In this document: one piece after another, positions 9,586-18,077 of the stretch
How the letters are laid out: each line of letters opens with the position of its first letter
Numbering within the stretch: the stretch's first letter is position 1
Origin: Rhizobium sp. EC-SD404
Lineage (GTDB): Bacteria > Pseudomonadota > Alphaproteobacteria > Rhizobiales > Rhizobiaceae
Direction: 5' to 3'
NCBI RefSeq assembly: GCF_902498825.1
Contig: NZ_LR701459.1
Coordinates: forward strand, 2,713,890 to 2,777,889
Length of the DNA stretch: 64,000 bases
Translations under genes and position numbers: made by a program
The notes under the pieces: model-generated
The model's input: the letters and a program-made list of their open reading frames with translations, nothing else
Told to the model about the DNA's origin: nothing
The model's database searches: none

Positions 9586-10293
9586 ATGCAGAGTTTTGCA
9601 GACGCGTTTGGTGAAGCCTTTCGGCTGATCGCATCCTTCGATGCCGATCTGCGTGCCATCGTGTTCTTGTCACTGCAGGTGAGTCTGTCGGCCGTCATCG
9701 TCGCCGCGATCATCGGCCTGCCGCTGGGCGCGTTCCTCGCCGTGGCCAACTTTCCGGGCCGAACGGCAATCGTCGTTGCCATCACAGCGCTCATGGGGCT
9801 GCCACCGGTCGTCGTCGGCCTGATCGTCTACCTGCTGCTCTCGAATTCCGGCGCCCTCGGGCCGCTGCAACTGCTGTACACGCCCACTGCGATGATCATT
9901 GCGCAGTCGCTCCTGATCACGCCGATCATCGCGGCGCTGGCCCGTCAGACGATCGAGGACCTGAACGACGAATACCACCAGCAGATGACCCTCTTCGGCC
10001 TGACCAGCGGCCAGCGATTGGTCACGCTCCTTTGGGAAGGACGCTTCTCGCTGATGACCGCGCTGCTTGCCGGCTTCGGCCGCGCCATCGCCGAGGTTGG
10101 GGCGGTCATCATCGTCGGCGGCAACATCAACCACGTCACCCGCGTCATGACGACGACGATCGCGCTGGAAACGGCAAAGGGCAATCTGGCACTAGCGCTC
10201 GGGCTCGGCATCATCCTGGTGTCCATTGCCGTTGCCGTAAACAGCCTTGTCTTCGCCTTGCGCGGAACGGCGGAGCGCGCTGCCTATGCTTGA
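9586..10293 (+). CDS. tupB: Tungstate ABC transporter permease TupB
   Basis: Inner-membrane permease of 235 aa with about five or six transmembrane segments and a binding-protein-dependent transport domain. The EAA loop reads NDEYHQQMTLFGLTSGQR, followed by GFGRAIAEVGAVIIVGGN, which matches TupB/WtpB-type permeases. The preferred start is the ATG giving MQSFADAFGEAF; the ribosome-binding site is weak. Gene order tupB-tupC-tupA and the TupA match fix the substrate as tungstate, possibly molybdate. The gap before it (9410-9585) holds only the weak hairpin noted above. Confidence 0.9.
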   Translation: MQSFADAFGEAFRLIASFDADLRAIVFLSLQVSLSAVIVAAIIGLPLGAFLAVANFPGRTAIVVAITALMGLPPVVVGLIVYLLLSNSGALGPLQLLYTPTAMIIAQSLLITPIIAALARQTIEDLNDEYHQQMTLFGLTSGQRLVTLLWEGRFSLMTALLAGFGRAIAEVGAVIIVGGNINHVTRVMTTTIALETAKGNLALALGLGIILVSIAVAVNSLVFALRGTAERAAYA

Positions 10294-11029
10294 CCGCACC
10301 GATACAAGGGCGCTGGCCGCCACCCCCGTTTCGGGACGCGATCTCAAGATCGAGCGCGGCGGCAGGCTGCTGCTCGATATCGAGCAGATCGTCTTCGGCC
10401 ATCAGGCCGTCACCGCCATACTCGGCCCCAACGGCGCCGGCAAATCCATGTTGATCAAGTCGCTCGCCGGGCTGCAGAAGCCGGATCGCGGCGACGTTTC
10501 CTGGAACGGCTCGGCGCCCTCGCGCGATGGCTACCGCAAGGTCGGCATGCTGCTGCAGCATCCCGTGCTGTTTCGCCGTTCGGCGATCGCCAACGTCGTT
10601 TACGCCCTGAAACAGGCGGGCCATGGCACCCGCGACGCGCAGGCGCTGGCGCACGGAGCGCTCGAGCATGCCGGCCTTTCCGCCATCGCCGACACTTCGG
10701 CGCGGCTTCTCTCCGGCGGGGAGAAACAGCGCCTTGCCATGGCCCGGGCGCTCGCCCTGAAGCCCGAGATCCTCTTCCTCGATGAGCCGACGGCGAGCCT
10801 CGATCCCGCCTCCACGCTGCGCATCGAAGAGATGATCGGCGCCGCAGCAAAGGCCGGAACGATCATCGTGCTCGTCACCCACGACATGGCCCAGGCAAGG
10901 CGCCTCTCCGAGCGCGTGCTTTTGATGCATCGCGGCCGGATCGTCGAGGATGGACAGACTGCCGAATTCTTCGATCGCCCGCAGACGCAGGAAGCGCGCG
11001 CCTTCGCCGCCGGCGAAATCCTTCTCTGA
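10286..11029 (+). CDS. tupC: Tungstate ABC transporter ATP-binding protein TupC
   Basis: ATPase of 247 aa with Walker A GPNGAGKS, signature LLSGGEKQRLAMARALA and Walker B ILFLDEPTASLDP. It overlaps the tupB stop by eight bases, so the two are co-translated. It lacks the C-terminal TOBE molybdate domain of ModC, as expected of TupC. It would drive tungstate import with TupB. Confidence 0.92.
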   Translation: MLDRTDTRALAATPVSGRDLKIERGGRLLLDIEQIVFGHQAVTAILGPNGAGKSMLIKSLAGLQKPDRGDVSWNGSAPSRDGYRKVGMLLQHPVLFRRSAIANVVYALKQAGHGTRDAQALAHGALEHAGLSAIADTSARLLSGGEKQRLAMARALALKPEILFLDEPTASLDPASTLRIEEMIGAAAKAGTIIVLVTHDMAQARRLSERVLLMHRGRIVEDGQTAEFFDRPQTQEARAFAAGEILL

Positions 11030-11061
11030 CTGCAACCAAAAACCAACGGGAGAAACGACCC

Positions 11062-11892
11062 ATGAACAGACTGACATTGCTTTCCGCAGGCGTGGCCTTC
11101 ACGCTTGCCGCCGCACCGGCGCTCGCCCAGGAAGACAACTTCATCATCGTCCAGTCGACGACCTCGACCGAAGCCTCCGGCCTTTACGAGCATCTGCTGC
11201 CGATCTTCCAGGAAGAAGCGGGCATCGAGGTTCGCGTCGTTGCCGTCGGCACCGGCCAGGCGATCAACAACGCCGAGAACTGCGACGGCGACGTTCTGCT
11301 GGTGCATGCAACCGCGCAGGAGGAAGCCTTCGTCGAGGCTGGTTTCGGCGTTTCGCGCGAGCCTTTGATGTACAACGACTTCGTCATCGTCGGCCCCCCT
11401 GCCGATCCGGCCGGTGTTGCCGGCTCGACCGACGTGGTCGACGCGATGACGAAAATCGCCGAGAGCGAGTCCATCTTCGCGTCGCGCGGCGACGATTCCG
11501 GCACACACAGCAAGGAACTGGAACTCTGGGAAGTTGCCGGGATCGACGTTTCTGCGGAAAGCGGAAGCTGGTATCGCGAAACCGGCTCCGGCATGGGTGA
11601 GACGCTCAACACCGGCATCGGCATGGGCGGCTACGTGCTGACCGATCGCGCGACCTGGATCAACTACGGCAACAAGGGCGAGTACACGGTCGCTGTCGAA
11701 GGCGACGAGGCAATGTTCAACCCCTACGGCATCATCCTCGTCAGCCCCGAGCACTGCGCGAACGTCAAGGTCGAAGCCGGCCAGACCTTCATCGATTGGA
11801 TGCTTTCGGATGCGGGCCAGCAGGCGATCGCAGACTACGAGATCGACGGCGAGCAGTTGTTCTTCCCGGACGCCGATGCGAGCCAGAGCTGA
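11062..11892 (+). CDS. tupA: Tungstate-binding periplasmic protein TupA
   Basis: Substrate-binding protein of 276 aa with a Sec signal peptide (LTLLSAGVAFTLAAAPALAQ) and the family-diagnostic oxyanion motif beginning TTSTEASG just after it. Further TupA hallmarks are GTGQAINNAENCDGDVLLVH and RGDDSGTHSKELELW. The start has GGGAG upstream. TupA proteins bind tungstate with very high affinity. The protein ends in a short acidic tail. It lies 32 nt after tupC and 34 nt before a ModA-like gene. Confidence 0.95.
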   Translation: MNRLTLLSAGVAFTLAAAPALAQEDNFIIVQSTTSTEASGLYEHLLPIFQEEAGIEVRVVAVGTGQAINNAENCDGDVLLVHATAQEEAFVEAGFGVSREPLMYNDFVIVGPPADPAGVAGSTDVVDAMTKIAESESIFASRGDDSGTHSKELELWEVAGIDVSAESGSWYRETGSGMGETLNTGIGMGGYVLTDRATWINYGNKGEYTVAVEGDEAMFNPYGIILVSPEHCANVKVEAGQTFIDWMLSDAGQQAIADYEIDGEQLFFPDADASQS

Positions 11893-11926
11893 TCGCTCGA
11901 TTTCCGAAATCGGACACCCGGACGCG

Positions 11927-12676
11927 ATGAGCGCCCGGGTTTCCATCCATGCCGCCGGCAGCCTGAAGGCGGTCGTCGGCGAAATCGCCCATGCCTATGG
12001 CGCGGCGAACGGGACGCAGATCACCACGCGCTTCGGCGCATCCGGACTGCTGCGCCAGCGCATCGAGGCGGGACAACGACCCGACCTCTTCTTCTCTGCC
12101 GATCTCCACCATCCACGGCAACTCCAGGAAGCCGGACTTGCCGGACCGCCTCACGCGATCCTCAGCAACACGCTGTGCCTCATCCTGCGCGCCGGGCTGA
12201 AAGTTGAGCCTGATACGCTTCTCGATGCGTTGCTGGCGCGCGATGTGACGATCGGCATGTCGACGCCCGGAGACGATCCTTCCGGCGATTATGCGCTCGA
12301 ATTCTTCCGCAGGTGCGACGCGCTACGTCCGGGCAGCTTCGACAGCTTGAGCGTCAAGGCCCGCCGGCTGACAGGGAGCGTGGACAAGCCCAAGGCGCCC
12401 GGCGGCCGAAATCTCTATGGCTGGCTGATGGCCAAGCCTGCTGCCGATATTTTCGTGACCTACCGAACGAACGCGACAATCGCTTTGCAGGAAGAACCTT
12501 CGCTGGGCGTTGTGGATCTGCCGGAAAATCTCGCGGTGGGCGCGACCTACGGACTTGCGCTCCTCGATGGGGCCGGCGATGCCGCGAAGCGCTTTGCCGA
12601 CCACCTGTCGAGCGACAGTGTCGGCGACATCTTCGCGCGCCACGGATTCACGCATCTGACGGGTACGCGGCCATGA
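11927..12676 (+). CDS. ModA-like oxyanion-binding protein lacking a signal peptide
   Basis: 249-aa protein of the ModA/extracellular solute-binding (SBP_bac_11) type: VSIHAAGSLKAVVGEIA at the N-terminus matches the ModA oxyanion loop (AASSL in classical ModA), and FGASGLLRQRIEAGQRPDLFFSAD matches the second ligand loop. Unlike normal ModA it starts directly at the mature fold (MSARVSIHAAGS), and the upstream in-frame extension is polar and basic, not a signal peptide. It therefore probably stays in the cytoplasm. Its stop overlaps the start of the next gene by four bases. It could buffer or sense molybdate or tungstate; export by an unrecognised route is the alternative. Confidence 0.75.
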   Translation: MSARVSIHAAGSLKAVVGEIAHAYGAANGTQITTRFGASGLLRQRIEAGQRPDLFFSADLHHPRQLQEAGLAGPPHAILSNTLCLILRAGLKVEPDTLLDALLARDVTIGMSTPGDDPSGDYALEFFRRCDALRPGSFDSLSVKARRLTGSVDKPKAPGGRNLYGWLMAKPAADIFVTYRTNATIALQEEPSLGVVDLPENLAVGATYGLALLDGAGDAAKRFADHLSSDSVGDIFARHGFTHLTGTRP

Positions 12677-13728
12677 CCATCACGACAAAGCTTGCTGCCG
12701 TCATCCTCGCATCCATCCTCTTCCTGCCGATCGCACAGGCGCGCACGATTACCGACAGCGCCGGACGCGTCGTCGAGATCCCGGACGAGATCAAGCGCGT
12801 CTATGCCGCCGGACCGCCGGCCATGGTGCTGCTTTATGCCTTGCGGCCTGAGGTGATGACCGGCTGGCCGCGCCGGCCCTACCCGGAAGAGATGCCGTAT
12901 ATCGCCGAGCCCTACCGCGACCTGCCCGAAACGGGCCGGCTGACGGGACGCGGCGGCGAAGCCAATCTCGAAGTCGTGCTGTCCATCCAGCCCCATCTCA
13001 TTCTCGATTTCGGCTCGGTAACAGACACCTATGTGTCGCTTGCCGATCGCGTGCAGCAGCAGACCGGCATTCCCTATCTCCTGATCGACGGACGGTTCGA
13101 GAACACGGCCGAGGCCTTGCGTCTCGTCGGAGAGGCGCTCGGCGTGCCCGAACGCGGCGAGGAACTCGCCGCATATGTAGAAGCCACCTTCGCCGATATC
13201 GATCAGGTTCTGGCCGAAGTGCCGGTCGAAGAGCGTCCGCGCACCTATCTTGCCCGGGGGCCCGACGGGCTCGAAACCGGCCTTGTCGGCTCGATCAATA
13301 CCGAGATCATCGAACGGGCGGGCGGGCGCAACGTCGCCGATCCCGGCAATGGCCAGCGCGGCCTCGTGCAGGCCTCGATGGAACAGGTGCTGACTGCAAA
13401 TCCCGACACGATCATCACCTGGGACCGCAATTTCCACGCCGCAGTCTGGACCGATCCGCTTTGGCAAAGCGTCGAGGCCGTACGCAATGAGCGCGTCTTT
13501 TTAAGCCCGACGGCGCCGTTCGGCTGGATCGACCGTCCGCCCTCGATCAACCGAATCATGGGCCTAAAATGGCTGAGCGGTCTGTTCTATCCGGACCGGA
13601 TCGAGTTCGACATCCGCGAGGACACGCGCGCTTTCTACGAGCTGTTCTACCACGTGACGCTGTCCGACGCGGAACTGAACACGCTCGTCGAATGGTCGGA
13701 TGGCCAGCCACCGGCTGCGCCGCGCTGA
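12673..13728 (+). CDS. FecB/BtuF-type binding protein, probable MolA-like molybdate/tungstate carrier
   Basis: 351-aa binding protein of the helical-backbone (Peripla_BP_2) family used by siderophore, heme, B12 and MolBCA importers. A signal peptide (LAAVILASILFLPIAQA) precedes RTITDSAGRVVEIPDEIKRV, the standard start of this fold. It is followed by its own FecCD permease and FecE ATPase. A molybdate/tungstate role is inferred from the flanking tup, modA-like, molbindin and Mo-regulator genes and from the known Haemophilus MolBCA precedent. Iron-siderophore transport is the main alternative. Confidence 0.8.
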   Translation: MTITTKLAAVILASILFLPIAQARTITDSAGRVVEIPDEIKRVYAAGPPAMVLLYALRPEVMTGWPRRPYPEEMPYIAEPYRDLPETGRLTGRGGEANLEVVLSIQPHLILDFGSVTDTYVSLADRVQQQTGIPYLLIDGRFENTAEALRLVGEALGVPERGEELAAYVEATFADIDQVLAEVPVEERPRTYLARGPDGLETGLVGSINTEIIERAGGRNVADPGNGQRGLVQASMEQVLTANPDTIITWDRNFHAAVWTDPLWQSVEAVRNERVFLSPTAPFGWIDRPPSINRIMGLKWLSGLFYPDRIEFDIREDTRAFYELFYHVTLSDAELNTLVEWSDGQPPAAPR

Positions 13729-13782
13729 CATGCGGCGATGTCTGAAGGATCAACGGCATAGCCTGACCTGCGGAATCCGTTT

Positions 13783-14802
13783 GTGAGGCGGCACCCCAAC
13801 ACGAGCAGCGGTCGATTGACGACACCATTGGTTCTCCTCGCTCTCGGCATCGGCGCCTTGGCGCTCTTCGCCATGACGATCGGTGCCTATCGACTGGATC
13901 TCACCGACATCTTCTCCGTTGTCTTCGGGCAGGCGGCCGCGGACCCGCGGGCGCAGATCGTCATCTGGTCAATTCGTCTGCCGCGCGTGCTTGGCGCGCT
14001 CGCTCTCGGCGCCTGCCTGGCGGCGGCCGGAGCGGTCTATCAGCAGATCTTCCGCAATCCGCTCGTCTCGCCCGACATCCTCGGCGTCTCGGCCGGCGCA
14101 GGGCTCGGCGCCGTCATCGGCATCTTCCTGTCGCTGCCGGTCATCGGAATACAGATGCTCGCCTTCGTCGGTGGCCTGACTGCCGTCGGTGCGGTGATGG
14201 GGCTGGCAGCCGGCATCCGGCGGCAGGACACGGTGCTCGTGCTGGTGCTTGCAGGCGTGGTGATCGGCGCGCTGGCCGGTTCAGCGACGTCGCTGTTGAA
14301 GGTGCTGGCCGATCCCTATGACCAGCTCCCCGCCATCACCTTCTGGCTGCTCGGCAGTCTCGCCGCCATCGCCGGCAGCGACATCATGGCGGCCCTGCCG
14401 TTTGCGATCGTGGCACTCGTTCCGCTCATCCTGCTGCGACACAAGGTCGATGTTCTCGCTATGGGCGACGAGGAAGCCCGCGCGCTCGGCGTCGATACCG
14501 GCCGCATCCGCATCATCCTGATTGTCGCAGCCACGCTGATCACCGCGTCGGTCGTTTCCTTTGCAGGCGTCGTCGGCTGGGTCGGGCTGATCATCCCGCA
14601 TTTCGCGCGCATGCTGGTCGGCCCGAGCTTCCACCGCCTGTTGCCGACAGCGATCCTCATCGGGGCCGGATTCATGCTGGTCGTCGACACCATCGCCCGC
14701 ACCATCGCTGTGACGGAAGTGCCGCTCGGCATCCTCACCGCCGTGATCGGCGCGCCGGTTTTCGTCTATCTGCTGGCGCGCGGCCGGAGGGCATGGTCGT
14801 GA
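13783..14802 (+). CDS. FecCD-family ABC permease, probable MolB-like
   Basis: 339-aa polytopic permease with about nine or ten transmembrane helices. Family motifs: RLPRVLGALALGACLAAAGAVYQ, RNPLVSPDILGVSAGAGLGA, and GWVGLIIPHFARMLVGPSFHR near residue 265. The GTG start (VRRHPNTSSG) has only a weak ribosome-binding site. It forms the channel for the adjacent MolA-like protein. The ATPase gene overlaps its end by ten bases. Confidence 0.87.
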   Translation: MRRHPNTSSGRLTTPLVLLALGIGALALFAMTIGAYRLDLTDIFSVVFGQAAADPRAQIVIWSIRLPRVLGALALGACLAAAGAVYQQIFRNPLVSPDILGVSAGAGLGAVIGIFLSLPVIGIQMLAFVGGLTAVGAVMGLAAGIRRQDTVLVLVLAGVVIGALAGSATSLLKVLADPYDQLPAITFWLLGSLAAIAGSDIMAALPFAIVALVPLILLRHKVDVLAMGDEEARALGVDTGRIRIILIVAATLITASVVSFAGVVGWVGLIIPHFARMLVGPSFHRLLPTAILIGAGFMLVVDTIARTIAVTEVPLGILTAVIGAPVFVYLLARGRRAWS

Positions 14803-15593
14803 CCCTGCTTCGCGCCGAGCGCCTCGCCATCGGCTACGGCCGGACGCAGATTGCGTCGGGTATCGATCTCACGATCCGTGCCGGCACGATCACATGCCTG
14901 CTCGGACCGAATGGATGCGGCAAGACGACCTTGCTGAAGACGCTGATCGGCCTCATTCCGCCGCTCGCCGGATCGGTGACGGTGGATGATGCGACGATTG
15001 CCGGCCTTTCGGCGACGGAGAAAGCACGCCGCATCGCCTATGTCCCGCAGCAACACGCGCCTCCCTTCCCGTTCACCGTCGGTGACGTGGTGATGATGGG
15101 TCGGCAGGCGCATCTCGGCCTTTTCGCAGCACCGGGCAAACGCGATCGCGAACGGGTTGGCGCGGTGCTCGCGCAGATCGGTATGGGGCACCTTGTCGAG
15201 GCTGATTATTCGCGGCTTTCCGGTGGCCAGCGACAGATGGTGCTCATCGCACGGGCGTTGGCTCAGGACACCACGCTGCTTGTGCTCGACGAACCGACGG
15301 CGAGCCTCGATTTCGGCAATCAGGCGCTGATCCTGTCCGAAACAGTGCGGCTGGCGCAGGCAGGCTTCACGATCCTGATGTCGACGCACGACCCCGATCA
15401 CGCATTTGCCGTGGCGGACGATGTGATCCTGATGAGGGATGGTGTCATTCTTGCCCGTGGCGCGCCGCGCGAGACGCTGACGGCAGAGGCGCTGCAAGCT
15501 GTCTACGGCGTCGAGATCGCGGTGGAGACGCTGGCGAGCGGCACGACGATCGCCGTGCCGCAGATTCAAGGGGTCACTCGACGCCGAGAATGA
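14793..15593 (+). CDS. FecE-family ABC ATP-binding protein, probable MolC-like
   Basis: 266-aa ATPase with Walker A GPNGCGKTT, Q-loop region AYVPQQHAPPFPFTVGDVVMMG typical of type II importers, signature LSGGQRQM and Walker B LLVLDEPTASLD. It powers the FecCD-type permease whose gene it overlaps. Its last 20 bases overlap, tail to tail, the end of the molbindin gene on the opposite strand. Confidence 0.88.
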   Translation: MVVTLLRAERLAIGYGRTQIASGIDLTIRAGTITCLLGPNGCGKTTLLKTLIGLIPPLAGSVTVDDATIAGLSATEKARRIAYVPQQHAPPFPFTVGDVVMMGRQAHLGLFAAPGKRDRERVGAVLAQIGMGHLVEADYSRLSGGQRQMVLIARALAQDTTLLVLDEPTASLDFGNQALILSETVRLAQAGFTILMSTHDPDHAFAVADDVILMRDGVILARGAPRETLTAEALQAVYGVEIAVETLASGTTIAVPQIQGVTRRRE

Positions 15594-15783
15594 TGTCCGA
15601 GGATTTGACGATCGCGGTGACCGTCTTGCCTTCCGACAAATTGAGATCGTCGATCGCTTCGACCGTCACGGTGGACGTGACGAAGTGACCTCCGCCGATA
15701 TCGATCTTCACCTTGCCGGCTACGGCTCCCCGGGTGATTTCGACGATCTTGCCTTCGAACACATTGCGTGCGCTGAGTTTCAT
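15574..15783 (-). CDS. mop: Molybdenum-pterin-binding protein (molbindin)
   Basis: 69-aa single Mop domain: MKLSARNVFEGKIVEITRG, then VTVEAIDDLNLSEGKTVTAIVKSSDIILGVE-type pattern typical of molbindins, whose hexamers store molybdate or tungstate in the cytoplasm. The ATG at 15781-15783 is preferred, with AAAGGA upstream; the frame extends a few codons further only through a TTG. It follows the regulator gene directly on the same strand (11 nt), so the two are probably one operon. Confidence 0.93.
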   Translation of the reverse strand: MKLSARNVFEGKIVEITRGAVAGKVKIDIGGGHFVTSTVTVEAIDDLNLSEGKTVTAIVKSSDIILGVE

Positions 15784-15794
15784 AGGTGGTCCTT

Positions 15795-16688
15795 TCAAGG
15801 GCCGTTGTAGTGAATGGTTCCCGTGTGGGAAACATCATATCCGCCAAGCTGTTCCGCCCGATCTTGAAACTGCGATGTGCGGGTGAATGAGAGGAGTTTC
15901 TGCAGGCTTGGCGCACAAAAATCCCGCCGCCAGACGAGCAAGTCGAAACGCTCTTCGGTGATTGGCACGAAAGCGAGCTTGTGCTGGCGAGCGACAGCCG
16001 CGATGCCGAAGCCGAGATCGGCGTCGCCCTGCGCGACCGATTGGGCGAGATCCGTCTGGTTGCGCGCCACATCGGGCAGGAGCGTGAACTGGCCGGGCGC
16101 AAGGCCCGCTTCAGTGAGCAGCAACTGGAACAGATCCTGGCTGCCGGCGCCCTCCTGGCGGAAGACCACGCGCCGTTCGGCGATATCGGCGATCGAGCCG
16201 ATGGATTCGGCATGCTCTGGCTTGATGATCAGACCCTGGCTGCGTTTCGCCCATTCGACGAGGACGACCGGCTCGTGATGCATGTCGAGCGATATGCGCC
16301 GCTCATTGGCGTTCGAACCGGCTTCTTCCTCGGGTGTTCGATGAAAATGGATGCCGGCGGCGACCGCCTGCCCTGCCTTCATGCGCCGCAGCCCGTCGGC
16401 GGAGCCATCGTAATAGGTCGCAAGCTCGCTGCCGGAAGCACGAAGGGCCCAATCGAGAAGCGGATCGTGGCTGCCTGCGACGACGGCCGGATGGTCGCGC
16501 AGTGCGGAAAGTTCGGCGCCATAATCTGTGTTCTTGCGCAGCCACGCCATCAGCGCATCGCGCGGGAAGATCAGCTTCCCCGTCACCTTGGTAACCGGCA
16601 AAACGCCTTCCGCCGTGAGGTCGTAGAGCTTGCGCTCCTTGATCCTCAGAAGATCGGCCACTTCCTTGACGGTGAGAAAATCGTGCAT
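15795..16688 (-). CDS. Helix-turn-helix regulator with periplasmic-binding-protein-like sensor domain (molybdate-linked)
   Basis: 297-aa protein with two parts. Residues 1-55 are an excisionase/MerR-like DNA-binding domain (LTVKEVADLLRIKERKLYDL). The rest is a PBP-like domain of the COG1910 type containing VVFRQEGAGSQDLFQLLL and DVARNQTDLAQSVAQGDADLGFG. Such fusions are thought to sense molybdate-type ligands in the cytoplasm. The start MHDFLTVKEV is chosen because it begins the domain; an upstream ATG (MVLPLCC) is possible. It is divergent from nothing but co-directional with mop, and lies at the end of the Mo/W block. It may control the tup and mol operons. Confidence 0.82.
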   Translation of the reverse strand: MHDFLTVKEVADLLRIKERKLYDLTAEGVLPVTKVTGKLIFPRDALMAWLRKNTDYGAELSALRDHPAVVAGSHDPLLDWALRASGSELATYYDGSADGLRRMKAGQAVAAGIHFHRTPEEEAGSNANERRISLDMHHEPVVLVEWAKRSQGLIIKPEHAESIGSIADIAERRVVFRQEGAGSQDLFQLLLTEAGLAPGQFTLLPDVARNQTDLAQSVAQGDADLGFGIAAVARQHKLAFVPITEERFDLLVWRRDFCAPSLQKLLSFTRTSQFQDRAEQLGGYDVSHTGTIHYNGP

Positions 16689-16705
16689 GGTTGTGCAACA
16701 TAACG
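16686..16705. promoter_or_regulatory. Possible oxyanion-regulator operator at the regulator's own start
   Basis: CATGGTTGTGCAACATAACG spans the start codon of the regulator and holds an inverted GTTG/CAAC core plus a CGTTAT half-site like that of ModE boxes (read on the minus strand). The match to ModE is partial, and the site overlaps the start codon, so autoregulation is only a suggestion. Confidence 0.25.
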
Positions 16706-16765
16706 GCAGGACCATCCGCTGCAAGCAGTTTGGCCGGCCAAAGCGTCGCATTCACTTCTAAGGGT

Positions 16766-16793
16766 CGCTGGCGCGCCGGAAGACGCGCCAGCG
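16766..16793 (-). terminator. GC-rich hairpin downstream of the TRAP binding-protein gene
   Basis: CGCTGGCGCG and CGCGCCAGCG form a perfect 10-bp stem around an 8-nt loop, 18 nt past the stop of the minus-strand dctP-like gene. There is no strong T-run, so it may protect the 3' end or terminate weakly. Confidence 0.5.
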
Positions 16794-16810
16794 GAGAGGA
16801 GTTGCAGGTT

Positions 16811-17860
16811 TTACTGCGTTGCTTCTTCGATCAGAGCACGCGCACGATCGACGATCGCCTGGCCTTCGAGACCACGGCCGTCCATCTCGGCGATCCAGCT
16901 TTCGACGACGGGCTGAGATGCCTCGACCCAACGTGCGACCTCTGCCTCGTCCAGAACGATGATCTCATTGCCGGCTTCCTCGGCAATCGCGCGTGCCGGT
17001 GCATCGTATTCCTGCATCGTCTTGCCGGCGAGAGCGGAGAATTCGAGCCCGCTGTTCTCGTCGATGACGGCCTTCAGGTCGTCCGGCAGGCTGTCATACT
17101 TCGCCTGGTTCATGGCCAGCACGAACGTCGCGACGTAGAACGCCTGGGTTCCTGCGAATTCCGTGTGGCTGTCGACCAACTCCGAGAGACGCAGCGACGG
17201 CGTCACTTCCCACGGCACGACGGCGCCGTCGATCACGCCTTTCGAAAGCGACTCCGGAATGGCCGGAACCGGCATGCCGATCGGAGCGGCACCCATCTGC
17301 TCCAGCAGCTGCGTGATCATGCGGGTCGGCGCGCGCAGCTTCAGATCGGCCATATCTTCGAGCGAACTGACGCCGTCGCCCTTCACGTGGACGAGACCGG
17401 GGCCATGCACCCAGGTGCCGAGGATCTTGATCCCGGCGAAATCGGTCTCCTGCATGCTTTCTTCGAACAGCTGCCAATAGGCGCGCGATGTCGCCTCGGC
17501 GTCGGCGGAGAAGAAGGGCAGCTCGAACACTTCCGACTGCGGGAAGCGGCCGGGAGTCGAGCCGGGCAAAGTCCAGACGATATCCACGACGCCGTCGCGC
17601 GCCTGGTCGATGAGCTGTGGGGGCGTGCCGCCGAGCGCCATCGCCGAATACATCTCGATTGCGATACGGCCATCGGACGCTTCCTGGACGCGCTCGATCC
17701 AAGGCTTCAGCACGTAGGCCGGCACGTTCGCCTGCTCGGGCAGGAACTGGTGCAGCCGCAGCGTCACGTCCTGTGCGGTGGCGATCCCTGCTGAAAGAAG
17801 CGCGCTGCAGGCGACGAGGCCGCCGGCGAGCATGCTGCGAATGCGTGTGGTCCGTGTCAT
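16811..17860 (-). CDS. Solitary TRAP transporter substrate-binding protein (DctP family)
   Basis: 349-aa DctP-family protein. A signal peptide (MLAGGLVACSALLSAGIATAQ) is followed by the binding fold; the family core is in DLKLRAPTRMITQLLEQMGAAPIGMPVPAIPESLSKG-type sequence with the ligand-clamping Arg in KLRAPTR and GVIDGAVVPWEV. The ATG has GGGAGGAC upstream. No DctQ or DctM membrane genes are nearby, so it is an orphan that must use permeases elsewhere in the genome or act as a sensor partner. It diverges from a MarR gene across 217 nt, suggesting that the MarR protein controls it. The ligand is unknown; organic acids are typical. Confidence 0.9.
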   Translation of the reverse strand: MTRTTRIRSMLAGGLVACSALLSAGIATAQDVTLRLHQFLPEQANVPAYVLKPWIERVQEASDGRIAIEMYSAMALGGTPPQLIDQARDGVVDIVWTLPGSTPGRFPQSEVFELPFFSADAEATSRAYWQLFEESMQETDFAGIKILGTWVHGPGLVHVKGDGVSSLEDMADLKLRAPTRMITQLLEQMGAAPIGMPVPAIPESLSKGVIDGAVVPWEVTPSLRLSELVDSHTEFAGTQAFYVATFVLAMNQAKYDSLPDDLKAVIDENSGLEFSALAGKTMQEYDAPARAIAEEAGNEIIVLDEAEVARWVEASQPVVESWIAEMDGRGLEGQAIVDRARALIEEATQ

Positions 17861-17898
17861 GATAAAGTCCTCCCTGGCGCGGTGCTCCCAATGCCCGC

Positions 17899-17918
17899 GC
17901 TTGTAATTGGACATAAGC
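17899..17918. promoter_or_regulatory. Imperfect dyad between the TRAP binding-protein and MarR genes
   Basis: GCTTGTAATTGGACATAAGC has matching outer arms (GCTT and AAGC) and an AT-rich centre in an otherwise GC-rich 217-nt divergent spacer. This layout fits a MarR-type operator, but only the outer arms are symmetric. Confidence 0.3.
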
Positions 17919-18077
17919 AGGCGCCGACCGCCCTGCCAACAGCCCAAGGCCGCCATGGGGCAGGATTTTTGGTGCATGACGTGCGCGGGCCGACAATCCT
18001 TGCAGCCGATCGCTTGTCCCGGCGGCGCAGACTGTTATGCACGATGACATGAGATCGCAGGGAGAGCGAACACAGCG

